From contig NZ_MKZS01000001.1 in NCBI RefSeq assembly GCF_001942495.1, positions 2,411,628 to 2,475,627 of the forward strand: a DNA stretch of 64,000 nucleotides, read 5' to 3'. The stretch is from Moorena bouillonii PNG. GTDB taxonomy: Bacteria; Cyanobacteriota; Cyanobacteriia; Cyanobacteriales; Coleofasciculaceae. A model generated the notes under the pieces. That model saw only the letters and a list, made by a program, of their open reading frames with translations. It was not told the origin of the DNA and ran no database searches. Of this stretch, positions 52,821-63,726 are shown piece after piece (positions within the stretch are counted from its first letter, which is position 1; each line of letters starts with the position of its first letter). A program made the position numbers and the translations under genes.

Positions 52821-55800
52821 ATGACTGCAATAGTGCAAAGAACAACCAGTGTTAGCTTTGGTATGATCTCCGAGCTAACCGTTGCTGGTGAAACTGTCAA
52901 TTTGATCCTGGAGAAAATTGAAGACCGCAACGTAACGGTTTATCGGGGCGGTATGATTGCTGGACAGCGACTTTATGTCGTGGCGCTTTTGGAAGAACTG
53001 ATTCCAGAATTAGATGCACCAGACTCGATTCAGAACTTAGCCATTACCAAAATGGCGGTGGAATTGCGACCGGATAAAGGGGCATTTTCTTTTGAGGCTG
53101 CCATTGAAAATCCCTGGTCGATTACCCTCGATTCGGGACCAACCTTATCGATCGAACAGCTTGCGCTGTCAGTGTCGTCGGTCAAATCTTCTGGTTCAAC
53201 AAATGGCACTCAACAGAATACGGCAGAATCCCTCTCCCAGCAGCGAAAACTCTCATTTGAGGGGCTGTTTGAGTTATTTGGGGGCGAATTTGCGGTTAAG
53301 GTCGCCCATCAATTTTCGTCACAGGTTACCAATTCTGGGGGGAGCCAGATTGTCAGTCAGTGGGGATTTTCTGCCACTGCTCAAAATATCAGCATTACCG
53401 AAGTTATCAAAGCTTTTGGGTTTTCCCAGGATAAACTCGATGAGTATGGGTTGCGGGATTTAGTAGTTTCCTTGGCATTTGCGCTACAACAAACCCGCTA
53501 TCAAGAGAATAGTACCCAAATCGTCGAATCCCGCTATACCTTCACCGGATCCATGGATTGGGATACTGGCATTGCTTTAGTGCCAGGGGAAGAAACCCTG
53601 CAAATCCAAGCGGCGATTCAAATTACTAAAAGGTCGAGTAATAAACCAGGGGGAACCTCTACGACCCTAAAAGGAGCGATCGCAGGAACGGTCAAAGCCT
53701 CTATTCCCTTTTTCGATACCTTACAACTCTCGGTTATCTATACCTTTAGCCAAACCAGTAGCACATCAGGCTCTGGTCGTTCACCCCAAGCCCTGGCTAA
53801 TCGTACCGGTGAGTTAATTTTCCAACTCCAAATCAGTACCCTGTTGTTGAGCGCAGTTTACACCAATATCAATAATCGTAAACTGTTGCGGTTTAGCGTT
53901 AGTTTGATCAATGGCAACAATAATCCCACTATTGGTGACCTGATTGCCTATATTGTCAGTGTATATGACTCCAGCATTACTGACTTTGAACTCGACCCAC
54001 CCTGGGATGAATTTGCTAAACAAGAGATAGCGCTAGATAAGTTTAGTCTGGAGATAGACCTAACTAATAAATCCATCACCATTTCCTACAAGGCTACCTT
54101 GAATGTCTTGATTGCTAAGGTATCCAATGTGGGACTGTCTTACCAGTTTGGGACTAAGTCATCTCAGGTCAGTACCCAACAAAATAATGCTAGAACAGCA
54201 TCCAATAAAAAAATAGCGATCGCAGTAGACTTAAGTATTCCTGGACAACCCAAAAAGCGAGTTCAGTGGGACCCAGTCAATGAAAATCCCCCAGAAGTGC
54301 CCAGCACTAAAGCCCCGATCTTCGAGCTGAAGTTCCTGGCTTTGGGACAACGGGTTGCCTTCGCACCAGAAATTGTGCAACAAGCTCGTACTATTGAGCA
54401 ATTCACCACGGTGATGCGCCAAACCTTGGTACCCCTTCCTCCCATTAAACGGCGGCAAAATCCCCTCACAGCTCTGCAACAGTCGTTACCTTCGGCAGTA
54501 AGTTCTGACCCCACTCAACCGATTCAATTTTCAGGTCAGCCCATTCAGTTTAGTGCAGAGAGTGGGTGGTTAATTGGTGCCCAATTTGTGATTTTGGGTG
54601 CCATTGAGATCAGTGTAATTTTCAACGATCCCTTTATCTACGGGCTGCGCATTAGCTTGTCGGGACCCCCAGTACAGAGTTTTGCTGGATTTGAATTTGA
54701 AATCCTCTATCGCCGCATTAGTGACACTGTCGGGGTCTATCGCAGTGAGCTGGTTTTACCGGACACCATGCGGTATATCGACTTTGGCGCTGTTCATATT
54801 ACCCTGCCAGTGGTTGCCATTGAAATCTATACCAATGGAGACTTTGGTATCGATGTGGGCTTCCCTTGGGGTGGTGACTTTTCCAGATCCATTGCCGTTA
54901 ATGTGGGCATCTTTTTAGGATTAGGGGGCTTCTATTTCAATAAACTGAGTGCAGAAACAGCTACCAGTGTTCCCGACATTGTTAGTGGCACCTTTGACCC
55001 GGTATTAGAATTTGGCATTGGCTTACAGGTCGGGTTGGGGAAAATTATCAAGAAAGGTCCTCTGCGCGCGGAATTCAGCATTACCATCCATGGCCTTTTG
55101 CAAGGGGTGTTTGCTACCTATAATCCCACCGATACTAATCAGAAAAAGGCCACCTATTACCGGATTCAGGGTGGTGTAGCCATTGTTGGTCGGATCTATG
55201 GTGTCGTGGACTTTAAAGTGATTCAGGTTGATATAGAAGTCCTGGTTAAAGTTGCGGTGCTGTTTGTGGTGGAGGTATACAAAGCTATTCAGGTGGCTCT
55301 GGTGGCTAAGGTTTCTGTCAGAGCATCGATCAAGATTGCCTTTGTCCGGATCAGATTTAAGTTTAACTTGACCGTGCGGGAGCAATTTGTCCTCGGTTCA
55401 GATAGCACACCACCCTGGCAACTCGCTGCTGGATCTGGAGGAGCCATGGCAGCCACTGTTCCGGTATTTACTGCCCGTGCTCAAACCGTGCGTCCCCCTC
55501 GAATCAAAAAAAATGGTAGGGCTAATCGCTTTGCTTTTGCTAAAGCCCAGACCATTAGTAGCACAGGAACAGTTACAAATGTAACTACTACAAATACTAC
55601 TACTACAAATGGCACTACCCAAACATCTGGTGGACGGTCATTGCGATGGGATGATGGCACAACGGGAATTCAGCTAGCACTCCCCGGAGACGTGCGCACG
55701 GAAACTGTAAAAGACGACAAGCTTCGCCTCGATATTTATTTTCAACCGTCCTTTACTAAGACCGAAACAGATACTAAGACCGAAACAGAAGTAAGTGGTA

Positions 55801-58800
55801 TCGGGTTATTGTTTATGGAAAACTCGATTCCTCTAGATGATAACTCTACCAATGATAATGATACGGACTTTGATGAGTTAGTTAAAGCCCTATTTAAATG
55901 GGTGATTTATGCCTATTTATCAGATAGTGAGCGTAATGCTTTAAATATCAACACAAGTTCTGTCAATGTTGATGCTCAAGTCTTAACCTTGGAATTGTTA
56001 GAAGATGTTTATACCCTATTCGTTAACTACTTAGAGGAAGAACCTGCGGATGAGTTTTGGGAACCGCTAATTCGATTCTTGTCTAGGAATTTTATATTTG
56101 ATATCACCGACCGCCCCATCGATAATACGGAAATTAGTGGTACCATTTTCCCGATGTTTCCTCAACTTCAGATGGAACTAAAGGATGGTGCTGATGAGAA
56201 TGATCCCAATAAGCAGCCCAATATCGTTGATTTTGATAGTACGAAATATTCTCCCGCTCAAATCAAGGCGATTCAAAATTATTTTCAATCCTCCAACTAT
56301 AACCATAACCAGAGCACAGAAGAAGTGCTGGGACAAATACCGACCAACGATGCATCCGCAGATTTAGCGATCGCTGAACTCCTATTTATTGACTACTTCA
56401 CCTTAATTATTCGTTCTGCGGTGCAGCTTGGCATCGATCATGTTAGGGATAAAAAAGATGGGGTTGATGCCAATGGCACGATTACTCTGATTGACTTACT
56501 CAATCATTTCAATGGTGGTGAGTCGTTCCAATCCTTAGCGGGAATGACCTCACGATTCTTGTTGCATGGATTGCGAATACCCACCTTTACAGATAACACT
56601 ACAACCGTTAATGGAGAACAACAAGCTGCTTATATTGCTACAGGACAACAACAAGCTGCTTATATTGCTACAGGACAACAATTTACTGTCACAGTCACGC
56701 GCACTCCTCCCGCAACAGACGGGGATAGTGAGACGGTAACGATTACCCCCAATGAAATTCGGTTATTTAAACCGGTTCCGGTTATGTTGACTTGGATTCG
56801 ACTAATTGATTATCAAAGTCAGACCAGTGATAGTGAAACTAGTCAGACCAGTGATAGTGAAACGTTAACCTCTGAACTCAATTACCCTTTCCCGGATAGT
56901 GATCCTCCCTACAACACCATTACGCTTATTAAGCAGCTTGATGAGGCAGAAACCAGTGGAATTTTACCCACAACTCCTCCAACACTGCTGGAGTTTTACA
57001 ATCCCACTAAGCAGCAATACACTATTCGCCAAAAAACCTACTGGAATGAATCTATCAATGGCGCTAATAATCTGCTGTGGGAACTTCCTTCCGGTTTATG
57101 TGATTATCTCAAGTCTAAGTCTGACCAGACAAGCTTAACCCTTCTCTACAATCAGCAGCCAGTTCAAGATGGGGAAACTTTAAATACTGCGGAGATTGAC
57201 CCAGGATATACTTGGGCAACTAAATTAACATTGGAAATCCGCCAAGTCTCGACCTCAGATGGGAGCGGATTTTTGCCCACCGTATACGCTATTGAACGGA
57301 TTGAAACCGCTAGTCGGCAATTGCTGCAAGATATTCTGACAGCAAACGTAACTCCTACAACCTTGACCTTGTTGTATTTGGATGACAGTGGTGACTCGAA
57401 AGTTCTGACCCGTAATGGAACTGCTGAAGTCTTGATGCTGAAGACGAATTTATCCCTAGATTCTGGGGATAACCGTACTGTGACACTAGACTTGTCTACG
57501 ACTTTCCTACCATTCCTAAGACTGGTACAGGAAAGCACTGTTGTAAATAGTGAAGGCTATTACCTCAACTATAGCTATACAGAAAATGATGAACAAAAGG
57601 GCTTACCAGATTCTCTGTTTGCTGATGGGGACACGACTCAGGTCACTCTGTTAATGACCTTTAGCAACACTGCCGCTAGCTATCACAACTGCCTTAATAT
57701 TCCATCTGGTCATCCCCAGATTAGTACACTCAATGGTGTCAGCGAAATTTTTGCCACCAGTAGTGAAACCATTGATGTGTTAAGGATTCCGGCGGGAAAT
57801 CTTGGTTTTAGACTGACCCGTGACTCCATTGAACCTGTAGACAATAATACTGCTACCGATGAGATTCAAAACCTCTATCAGCTTTTAAGTTATCAGCTGC
57901 CCAGTACAATTGAAGCTGACTTTGAAACCGGGCAAGACCGTCTACCGATCGGACCTATTGAAGAAGATGAGGATAATACAAAATGGGTCTATGAAAAAGT
58001 CTTGCCGGTTTATGCTTTAACTACCGCCGCCGACACAGAATCCCAAGCATTACCGGAAATTCTCAAGGATACCCTCAATCCCTATTACGGCATTGGAGAT
58101 ACCTTTAAGTTGGATTTTCGCTGGCAAGATATCTATGGCAATCGTTTAGGAAGCGATGGGAACTTTGCGGAAGGTATTAGCCAAAAATTAGGTTATTTTG
58201 ACCCGATTTTCGGCATCAATCAATGGCCCTCGGTGGGTGAAAGCTATCAGATCACCAGCAAGGATGATAAGACTGCTAATTTGATTCTGGAGTTGGTGTT
58301 AGACCAATCTAAATATATTCCCACTCCTGGGAATCTTTTCACTGAGACACTGGATCAGATTAAAACTGACCGCGCTACTTATCAACAAATTTACTATCAG
58401 GTTCATGACTCGAACTTAACCTTTACGGTGAGTACATCGGTGATTCCCAGCAGTGACCAGGAGTTGACTGATGCCCAGCGTGCCGCCTTCACGGACTTTG
58501 TGGATAATGTCTATAAGTATTTGGTCACGTTGGAATATCTGCAGCAATTTACCTATACAGTGGCTGCTAACAGTGAAAACCTGGAATCCGTTGCTAATCA
58601 ATATGGATGTGATATTGGAGATTTAGGAGATAGTAATAGTGCAGTTAGTGGTATTTTCTGTCCTCAAAATATTCAGATTCCTGTAGGTATTCGGGTTGAG
58701 CCAACCAACAGCTTAAATGCGATCGCAACCAAGCTCAACAAAGATTACGGCACTGAAAGTGCCAAAGTTGAGGAAATTGTCACTAAATATGCAAAAACGG

Positions 58801-61800
58801 CGGATTTATTAGCGGTTGGTGGGATTATTTCTTACACGGATAGCGCTAATCATTTCGTAAGCTATACCGTTCAAGATGGGGATACCTTCGAGTCAATTGC
58901 GATCGCACAACTCGCCCTAGAGGAAGACCACCTGATCGAAATCCTGCTACAAACCATTGCTCAAGGGTTAGATACGACCCAAACCTTAACCAATGGTGTC
59001 CTGATCAAGGGTCTAGAAGCACCCCACGTCAACAATTACGTTACCCTAAATGCCACCCTAGAGGAAATTGCCTATGGGGTATTGCAGCTGGAAAATGCTG
59101 ACCTGGATCTGGAGTTTGACCAGATCCTGACTGACCGTATCAATGAGATTATTGCAGAGAATGAATCGACGGTATTGCTGGCAGGGGTTACGGTTTCAGC
59201 CTTGGATAGCACAACCCAGGATGGCGAAACTTTGGGCAATCTTCGAGACCGTCTGTTAGCAGCATCCCAGGATGTGGTTGAGGCCATTCGTGATCTGGAA
59301 ATTTTCCCCACGGACACAACATTAACGGTCACGGTGACCAAGAAAGATGAAGCTTCACCAACTCCGTTTAATGTAGACATCAAGATTATTACTGACAAGA
59401 CCTGGAGTGCGATCGCTACGGCATTCCCCAATACCTCTAGGATAGAAACTGTTGAAACGGTGATTCTTGCCAATGCCCAACGCCAGGATTTACTGGCAGG
59501 TTCCACAATCACAATACCTGATATTAGCCTTGATTACACCATCCAGGCTCAGGATAGTCTATATCACATTGCCCTTAACCAGTTTGTCGCCACTACTGAT
59601 GCTCGCTCCCTCGATGTGCTGAAATCGGGCATTGTTGCTGAAGTGGGTGCCCTGGAGTATACCATTGCTGAGGCAATTCTGCCCGAACAGAACACCCTTG
59701 CTTACCTAACTCAGCAACTTCATCTACAAACCAACCGTCATCGCACGGTGTTGGAAACGGTACAAGGGGTGGGCAATATCAGTGACATTCTGACTGAGTC
59801 TGCGATCGCTAGTCAATTAGCTGTGGTTGCTGGTGCTGTCAGCGATATGACTGGGTTATTTGGTACGGAGGATGTAATCCTGGCTGACGTGCTGTTTAAC
59901 TACACTGTCACCAGTGGGGATAGCTTTGACCAAATGATTGCTATTGCTGCTGCCCATGATAGTCAAATTATTACCGATCAAACCACAGCAGGGGATATTG
60001 CCCTTCAAAATCCCACTTTAGCGTTACAGTCCGGGGCAACCCTCTACATTCCGGATCGCTTTACCCTGGATACCTCTTCTGCACAGAACGCTGACTCTCT
60101 AGCAGTGGTACAATCCACAGCTCAAACAACATCCCTGAGTACGTTAACCAGTACCATGGGAACGGAAATTACTGCAGCAGCAGTAGCGATCGCTAACCAA
60201 ACCCTGGCAGGACTGTTGAGTGGCAATACTGCTATCGATGTCCGTCCGGTTTTGGCATCCCTGACTAAGATTAGTTACAACAGTGACGATACGGTAAATA
60301 GCGACTTAGAACGGTTAGCGGCTTTCATCGATAGTCAAACTATCCAGACCGGAACCGATGAAACCTTCTACACCCTCACCTCTCGATGGGCGCTAACCCT
60401 GGTTAATTTCAAAAATACTATTGATGCCGAAGCCAGTCAAGCCCAGCAAAGCATTGGGGCGGTGAATGCTATTTATGAGCAACTGGACAACTTAGAAGGG
60501 GCAAATCGCATTGCGTTACGGGCCTTACTTGATCCCAATGATAGTGAATCTTCCTTGAGTATCTTGAAAGCAACACTGCTGGATGCTGAAGGAAACCTTA
60601 AATCCCAATTCGAGCCATCAACGGTTTATACTCAACCTGAAACCTTGGATGTGCCGGATGCGATCGCTGACATTGAAGAGAACCGTAATAATGATCAGCT
60701 ATTGAGCGAAACCTTACAGACATCATTGGAGATTATTCATCGCATGTATGACCTCAGTTGTCTGAAAACAGCGGTGGATCTGTTAGAAAAGCGTTCGCAA
60801 CGCCCCCTGACTGTAGCAGAAGTAGGACAAGCGCTCCAAAATGAATCGGGTCTAATTGAGCCCTTACAGAATTGGATTGTTCCCCCAGCAGTAGCTAGCA
60901 CAACGGTTGATCTCACTATCCGGGATAACAATAATAGTCTTCTGTATCCCACGGAGTTACTATTCTCGGTCACCGTACAGCTGGAAATGCGACGCAACAA
61001 CGATTTGATGCATCCAGGCTTTGTGCCTGAAGCTGAGGTAGTATCAGCCTATTTTGCTCCCAAAACCGTTGTGCTGACCAGCTCCTCCGATGATGAAAAT
61101 GCTGAGTTTAGCCAACGCCTGGCCTCCCTTGACCCCTTTGCCAAGGCTTTTGAGCAAGCACTACCTAACTTAAAGCTAGCAGTGGGGCGGAATGCTGGGA
61201 ATATTGATAATGCTAATCCTCAAAACAGCGATACCCTGTGGGCAGTTCATCTGGGGGATACGGGGATTAGTTACGATATCAAAGAGGATTTCCCCTACTT
61301 CTTTTCTGCTGCGCCTTTGAGCAATACCTTAATGTCAGGGGAAGTAAGCCTTTACAGCTACACCCAAGATGGTGGACTTGACCAAACCTCAACAGAAACT
61401 GTGCGAGTGGATGCGGTAGACCTGAATGGTTTAGCCCGTAAGTATTTACGTGCTATTGAAGATATCCTGAAACCGGAAACAGCTATTCCTGCAGTGAATG
61501 ATACCACCTTAAAGGGTGAGCTTGGGCGGATTTTAGATGTCAAAGCAAGTTTGGCAGATTCGATTAGTAACAATGTGACCCATGTATTGGATACTTCTGT
61601 GGATACAAATTCCTCAGAGTATACTACTCGCCAAACCTTAGCAGTGGCAGCACTCCAAAAGGAATTGCTGACAAATTTAGCGGATGCTTACGACATTGAA
61701 ACCATTGTTCAATATAACGTGGATGTAGCGATCGCTAATGGCTATCAATGGTCTGGTCAAGATATTCCTCGTTTATCTGGGCAACCAGTGATGAGCGGGG

Positions 61801-63725
61801 CTTATTACACCAATCTTGAAAGTACACCCAACTCCACTAGTTCTGACGCAGAAAAGCAAACTCTGCTTCAATCGATAGATTTCACCTTATCTCCAGCTAA
61901 AATTTCCCTGAGCGATGCCAACAATGGTAAGTCTACGCTGACCTTTTTCTTCAATACCCAAACGCCTCAGCGTTACGAAGATATTGCAGTTAATCTGAAC
62001 TATCAGGTTAATGAGTTGGAATACAATATTAATACTACTAATTCCACCTCCTCTTGGCTCAATTTTATTCAACCTCTCAACGATGATCCTAATCAAATTG
62101 GAGATGTTCAAATTCCCATTCCTTTGCGAGATTTTCCCCTTCCTCCTTCTCTGATTTCCCATACAGCAATTCCTGACCCCGACAGTTTTGCTGGTGATAT
62201 TCTCAGTGCTGAGGATATTCGAGACTGGAATTATGTTTTCCTCTATGAACATCCCGATGTGGCTCAAGATACCATTGAATGCCGGATTGAATACAATGGT
62301 TCCTCTAAATTAACGATTAATGATGTCTCTTTGAAGGAAGGCGGAAAAGCAGTTTTCACTATTACCTTATCTCCTCCCTCTGAACAGACTGTTACTGTTT
62401 ATTATCAAACCCAGGATGGCACTGCGAAAGCACCGGGAGATTACACGGCAATTCCCAAAACTCTGCTGGAATTTGATCCAGGTGAAACCAGCAAAGAAAT
62501 TGAGGTTACAGTCAACAGCGATGATGTTGTTGAAAATAATGAAACCTTTACCCTTGTGCTGAGTAATGCAGTTAATGCAGAGATTGCGGACCCAGTGGGT
62601 GTTGGCACAATTATTGATACGACTAATACTATTGATCCACTGTTAGATACCCTGGTGCGCTTTAACAATCTATATCCAACCCTAGCCAGTGATCTGAAAG
62701 CTTTGGAAACCGGGTTAACCGATGACAACCAGACTACGGTTACCTCTGCCCTCAGTGCCTTTGCGACTCTAGCAGAAGACGTGGCTAGGTCATGGCAAAT
62801 TTGGCAACCGATTGCGATCGCACAGGCATCTCGCCAGACAGTTCACTACAATATTGATGAAAACCTATCCGCTGACCAAGAAACCAAAACAGTTATCATC
62901 ACTCCCACTAACAATCTTCCCGTTGCTGATCAACAAGTCTTAGACATTGAGTTACCAGGGTATGAGTTAAATGATACCAGGCAAAACGATGTCACCACTA
63001 ACTCCCCCACAGTACCTTATACAACAATTGAGTATGATTTCACCAAATTGCTTGATGCAACTGGGGTAGAAACCTTTGGGGAGTCAGCATTACCGGATCG
63101 TAAGGTGACTGTAACTAATTTGGATGTGTTGGACTATCAAAATGCCTGGGGTGCTATCCGTCTCGCCCGCAATAAGAATTTGATTGATGGCAGGGAAACC
63201 AATGCTGCTTTCATCTTCCAGACTCCTGAAGTAAGGTTTAAGAATCGGATTACTCCTCTAATTGTTAATGATAAGCGTTGGGATATTGCAGACCTGGGCG
63301 ATTCCAGAAGTAAAACTTTGACACAGCATCTCGAAGAGTTATTCAAAGTCTTGCTGCCAGCTATCATTAACCGTCCTTATGATATTCGGATTAGCTGTCA
63401 GTATGCCTTTGCTTTAGCTAGCAACACTAATGACGAAGAATTGTTAGCTTCCTTACCTGTTTTACTAACTCCTCGATTTACGGTTCAAAAGTCTGGGGAT
63501 TCCACCGATATGTTAGCAGTGACTCAACAACTGCGAACAAATATTGTCGGAGAAATTGACAATTGGCAGGATCAGAAAAACCCCAATCAAACCAGGGGAC
63601 GATATCTGTTTAGTTTTAGTTTCTTTTCCAATCCAGAAAATGTGAGTAGTACGGAGAATCCTAATTTGCCTCTGTTAACGGTGGAAAACTTGAATCTTTT
63701 GCTGACAGATATTATTGAGGGATAG
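52821..63725 (+). CDS. Giant locus protein 5: 3634-aa beta-rich protein with LysM-like and Calx-beta domains
   Basis: One uninterrupted 10.9-kb frame. Residues 1-900 are strongly beta-patterned with alternating hydrophobics (IEVLVKVAVLFVVEVYKAIQ near 800). A Thr/Asn linker (about 919-937) follows, then an acidic alpha/beta region. LysM-like segments appear near 1909 (YTVAANSENLESVANQYG), 2014 (YTVQDGDTFESIAIAQL), 2238 (YTIQAQDSLYHIALNQF) and 2360 (YTVTSGDSFDQMIAIAAA). A Calx-beta domain spans about 3160-3260 (DVSLKEGGKAVFTITLSPPS, VVENNETFTLVLSNA). No signal peptide, transmembrane helix or enzyme motif seen. Small internal duplications occur near 56622 (27 bp) and 56820 (24 bp). Scaffold, surface or injected-type protein are possibilities; none proven. 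Confidence 0.85.
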   Translation: MTAIVQRTTSVSFGMISELTVAGETVNLILEKIEDRNVTVYRGGMIAGQRLYVVALLEELIPELDAPDSIQNLAITKMAVELRPDKGAFSFEAAIENPWSITLDSGPTLSIEQLALSVSSVKSSGSTNGTQQNTAESLSQQRKLSFEGLFELFGGEFAVKVAHQFSSQVTNSGGSQIVSQWGFSATAQNISITEVIKAFGFSQDKLDEYGLRDLVVSLAFALQQTRYQENSTQIVESRYTFTGSMDWDTGIALVPGEETLQIQAAIQITKRSSNKPGGTSTTLKGAIAGTVKASIPFFDTLQLSVIYTFSQTSSTSGSGRSPQALANRTGELIFQLQISTLLLSAVYTNINNRKLLRFSVSLINGNNNPTIGDLIAYIVSVYDSSITDFELDPPWDEFAKQEIALDKFSLEIDLTNKSITISYKATLNVLIAKVSNVGLSYQFGTKSSQVSTQQNNARTASNKKIAIAVDLSIPGQPKKRVQWDPVNENPPEVPSTKAPIFELKFLALGQRVAFAPEIVQQARTIEQFTTVMRQTLVPLPPIKRRQNPLTALQQSLPSAVSSDPTQPIQFSGQPIQFSAESGWLIGAQFVILGAIEISVIFNDPFIYGLRISLSGPPVQSFAGFEFEILYRRISDTVGVYRSELVLPDTMRYIDFGAVHITLPVVAIEIYTNGDFGIDVGFPWGGDFSRSIAVNVGIFLGLGGFYFNKLSAETATSVPDIVSGTFDPVLEFGIGLQVGLGKIIKKGPLRAEFSITIHGLLQGVFATYNPTDTNQKKATYYRIQGGVAIVGRIYGVVDFKVIQVDIEVLVKVAVLFVVEVYKAIQVALVAKVSVRASIKIAFVRIRFKFNLTVREQFVLGSDSTPPWQLAAGSGGAMAATVPVFTARAQTVRPPRIKKNGRANRFAFAKAQTISSTGTVTNVTTTNTTTTNGTTQTSGGRSLRWDDGTTGIQLALPGDVRTETVKDDKLRLDIYFQPSFTKTETDTKTETEVSGIGLLFMENSIPLDDNSTNDNDTDFDELVKALFKWVIYAYLSDSERNALNINTSSVNVDAQVLTLELLEDVYTLFVNYLEEEPADEFWEPLIRFLSRNFIFDITDRPIDNTEISGTIFPMFPQLQMELKDGADENDPNKQPNIVDFDSTKYSPAQIKAIQNYFQSSNYNHNQSTEEVLGQIPTNDASADLAIAELLFIDYFTLIIRSAVQLGIDHVRDKKDGVDANGTITLIDLLNHFNGGESFQSLAGMTSRFLLHGLRIPTFTDNTTTVNGEQQAAYIATGQQQAAYIATGQQFTVTVTRTPPATDGDSETVTITPNEIRLFKPVPVMLTWIRLIDYQSQTSDSETSQTSDSETLTSELNYPFPDSDPPYNTITLIKQLDEAETSGILPTTPPTLLEFYNPTKQQYTIRQKTYWNESINGANNLLWELPSGLCDYLKSKSDQTSLTLLYNQQPVQDGETLNTAEIDPGYTWATKLTLEIRQVSTSDGSGFLPTVYAIERIETASRQLLQDILTANVTPTTLTLLYLDDSGDSKVLTRNGTAEVLMLKTNLSLDSGDNRTVTLDLSTTFLPFLRLVQESTVVNSEGYYLNYSYTENDEQKGLPDSLFADGDTTQVTLLMTFSNTAASYHNCLNIPSGHPQISTLNGVSEIFATSSETIDVLRIPAGNLGFRLTRDSIEPVDNNTATDEIQNLYQLLSYQLPSTIEADFETGQDRLPIGPIEEDEDNTKWVYEKVLPVYALTTAADTESQALPEILKDTLNPYYGIGDTFKLDFRWQDIYGNRLGSDGNFAEGISQKLGYFDPIFGINQWPSVGESYQITSKDDKTANLILELVLDQSKYIPTPGNLFTETLDQIKTDRATYQQIYYQVHDSNLTFTVSTSVIPSSDQELTDAQRAAFTDFVDNVYKYLVTLEYLQQFTYTVAANSENLESVANQYGCDIGDLGDSNSAVSGIFCPQNIQIPVGIRVEPTNSLNAIATKLNKDYGTESAKVEEIVTKYAKTADLLAVGGIISYTDSANHFVSYTVQDGDTFESIAIAQLALEEDHLIEILLQTIAQGLDTTQTLTNGVLIKGLEAPHVNNYVTLNATLEEIAYGVLQLENADLDLEFDQILTDRINEIIAENESTVLLAGVTVSALDSTTQDGETLGNLRDRLLAASQDVVEAIRDLEIFPTDTTLTVTVTKKDEASPTPFNVDIKIITDKTWSAIATAFPNTSRIETVETVILANAQRQDLLAGSTITIPDISLDYTIQAQDSLYHIALNQFVATTDARSLDVLKSGIVAEVGALEYTIAEAILPEQNTLAYLTQQLHLQTNRHRTVLETVQGVGNISDILTESAIASQLAVVAGAVSDMTGLFGTEDVILADVLFNYTVTSGDSFDQMIAIAAAHDSQIITDQTTAGDIALQNPTLALQSGATLYIPDRFTLDTSSAQNADSLAVVQSTAQTTSLSTLTSTMGTEITAAAVAIANQTLAGLLSGNTAIDVRPVLASLTKISYNSDDTVNSDLERLAAFIDSQTIQTGTDETFYTLTSRWALTLVNFKNTIDAEASQAQQSIGAVNAIYEQLDNLEGANRIALRALLDPNDSESSLSILKATLLDAEGNLKSQFEPSTVYTQPETLDVPDAIADIEENRNNDQLLSETLQTSLEIIHRMYDLSCLKTAVDLLEKRSQRPLTVAEVGQALQNESGLIEPLQNWIVPPAVASTTVDLTIRDNNNSLLYPTELLFSVTVQLEMRRNNDLMHPGFVPEAEVVSAYFAPKTVVLTSSSDDENAEFSQRLASLDPFAKAFEQALPNLKLAVGRNAGNIDNANPQNSDTLWAVHLGDTGISYDIKEDFPYFFSAAPLSNTLMSGEVSLYSYTQDGGLDQTSTETVRVDAVDLNGLARKYLRAIEDILKPETAIPAVNDTTLKGELGRILDVKASLADSISNNVTHVLDTSVDTNSSEYTTRQTLAVAALQKELLTNLADAYDIETIVQYNVDVAIANGYQWSGQDIPRLSGQPVMSGAYYTNLESTPNSTSSDAEKQTLLQSIDFTLSPAKISLSDANNGKSTLTFFFNTQTPQRYEDIAVNLNYQVNELEYNINTTNSTSSWLNFIQPLNDDPNQIGDVQIPIPLRDFPLPPSLISHTAIPDPDSFAGDILSAEDIRDWNYVFLYEHPDVAQDTIECRIEYNGSSKLTINDVSLKEGGKAVFTITLSPPSEQTVTVYYQTQDGTAKAPGDYTAIPKTLLEFDPGETSKEIEVTVNSDDVVENNETFTLVLSNAVNAEIADPVGVGTIIDTTNTIDPLLDTLVRFNNLYPTLASDLKALETGLTDDNQTTVTSALSAFATLAEDVARSWQIWQPIAIAQASRQTVHYNIDENLSADQETKTVIITPTNNLPVADQQVLDIELPGYELNDTRQNDVTTNSPTVPYTTIEYDFTKLLDATGVETFGESALPDRKVTVTNLDVLDYQNAWGAIRLARNKNLIDGRETNAAFIFQTPEVRFKNRITPLIVNDKRWDIADLGDSRSKTLTQHLEELFKVLLPAIINRPYDIRISCQYAFALASNTNDEELLASLPVLLTPRFTVQKSGDSTDMLAVTQQLRTNIVGEIDNWQDQKNPNQTRGRYLFSFSFFSNPENVSSTENPNLPLLTVENLNLLLTDIIEG

Positions 63726-63726
63726 T

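Noticed and set aside
43706..63725. Giant locus considered as an extracellular contractile injection system or Tc toxin
   Set aside because: No sheath, tube, baseplate, AAA ATPase, Rhs or TcA-like signature was recognised; only LamG, LysM-like and Calx-beta features are visible.
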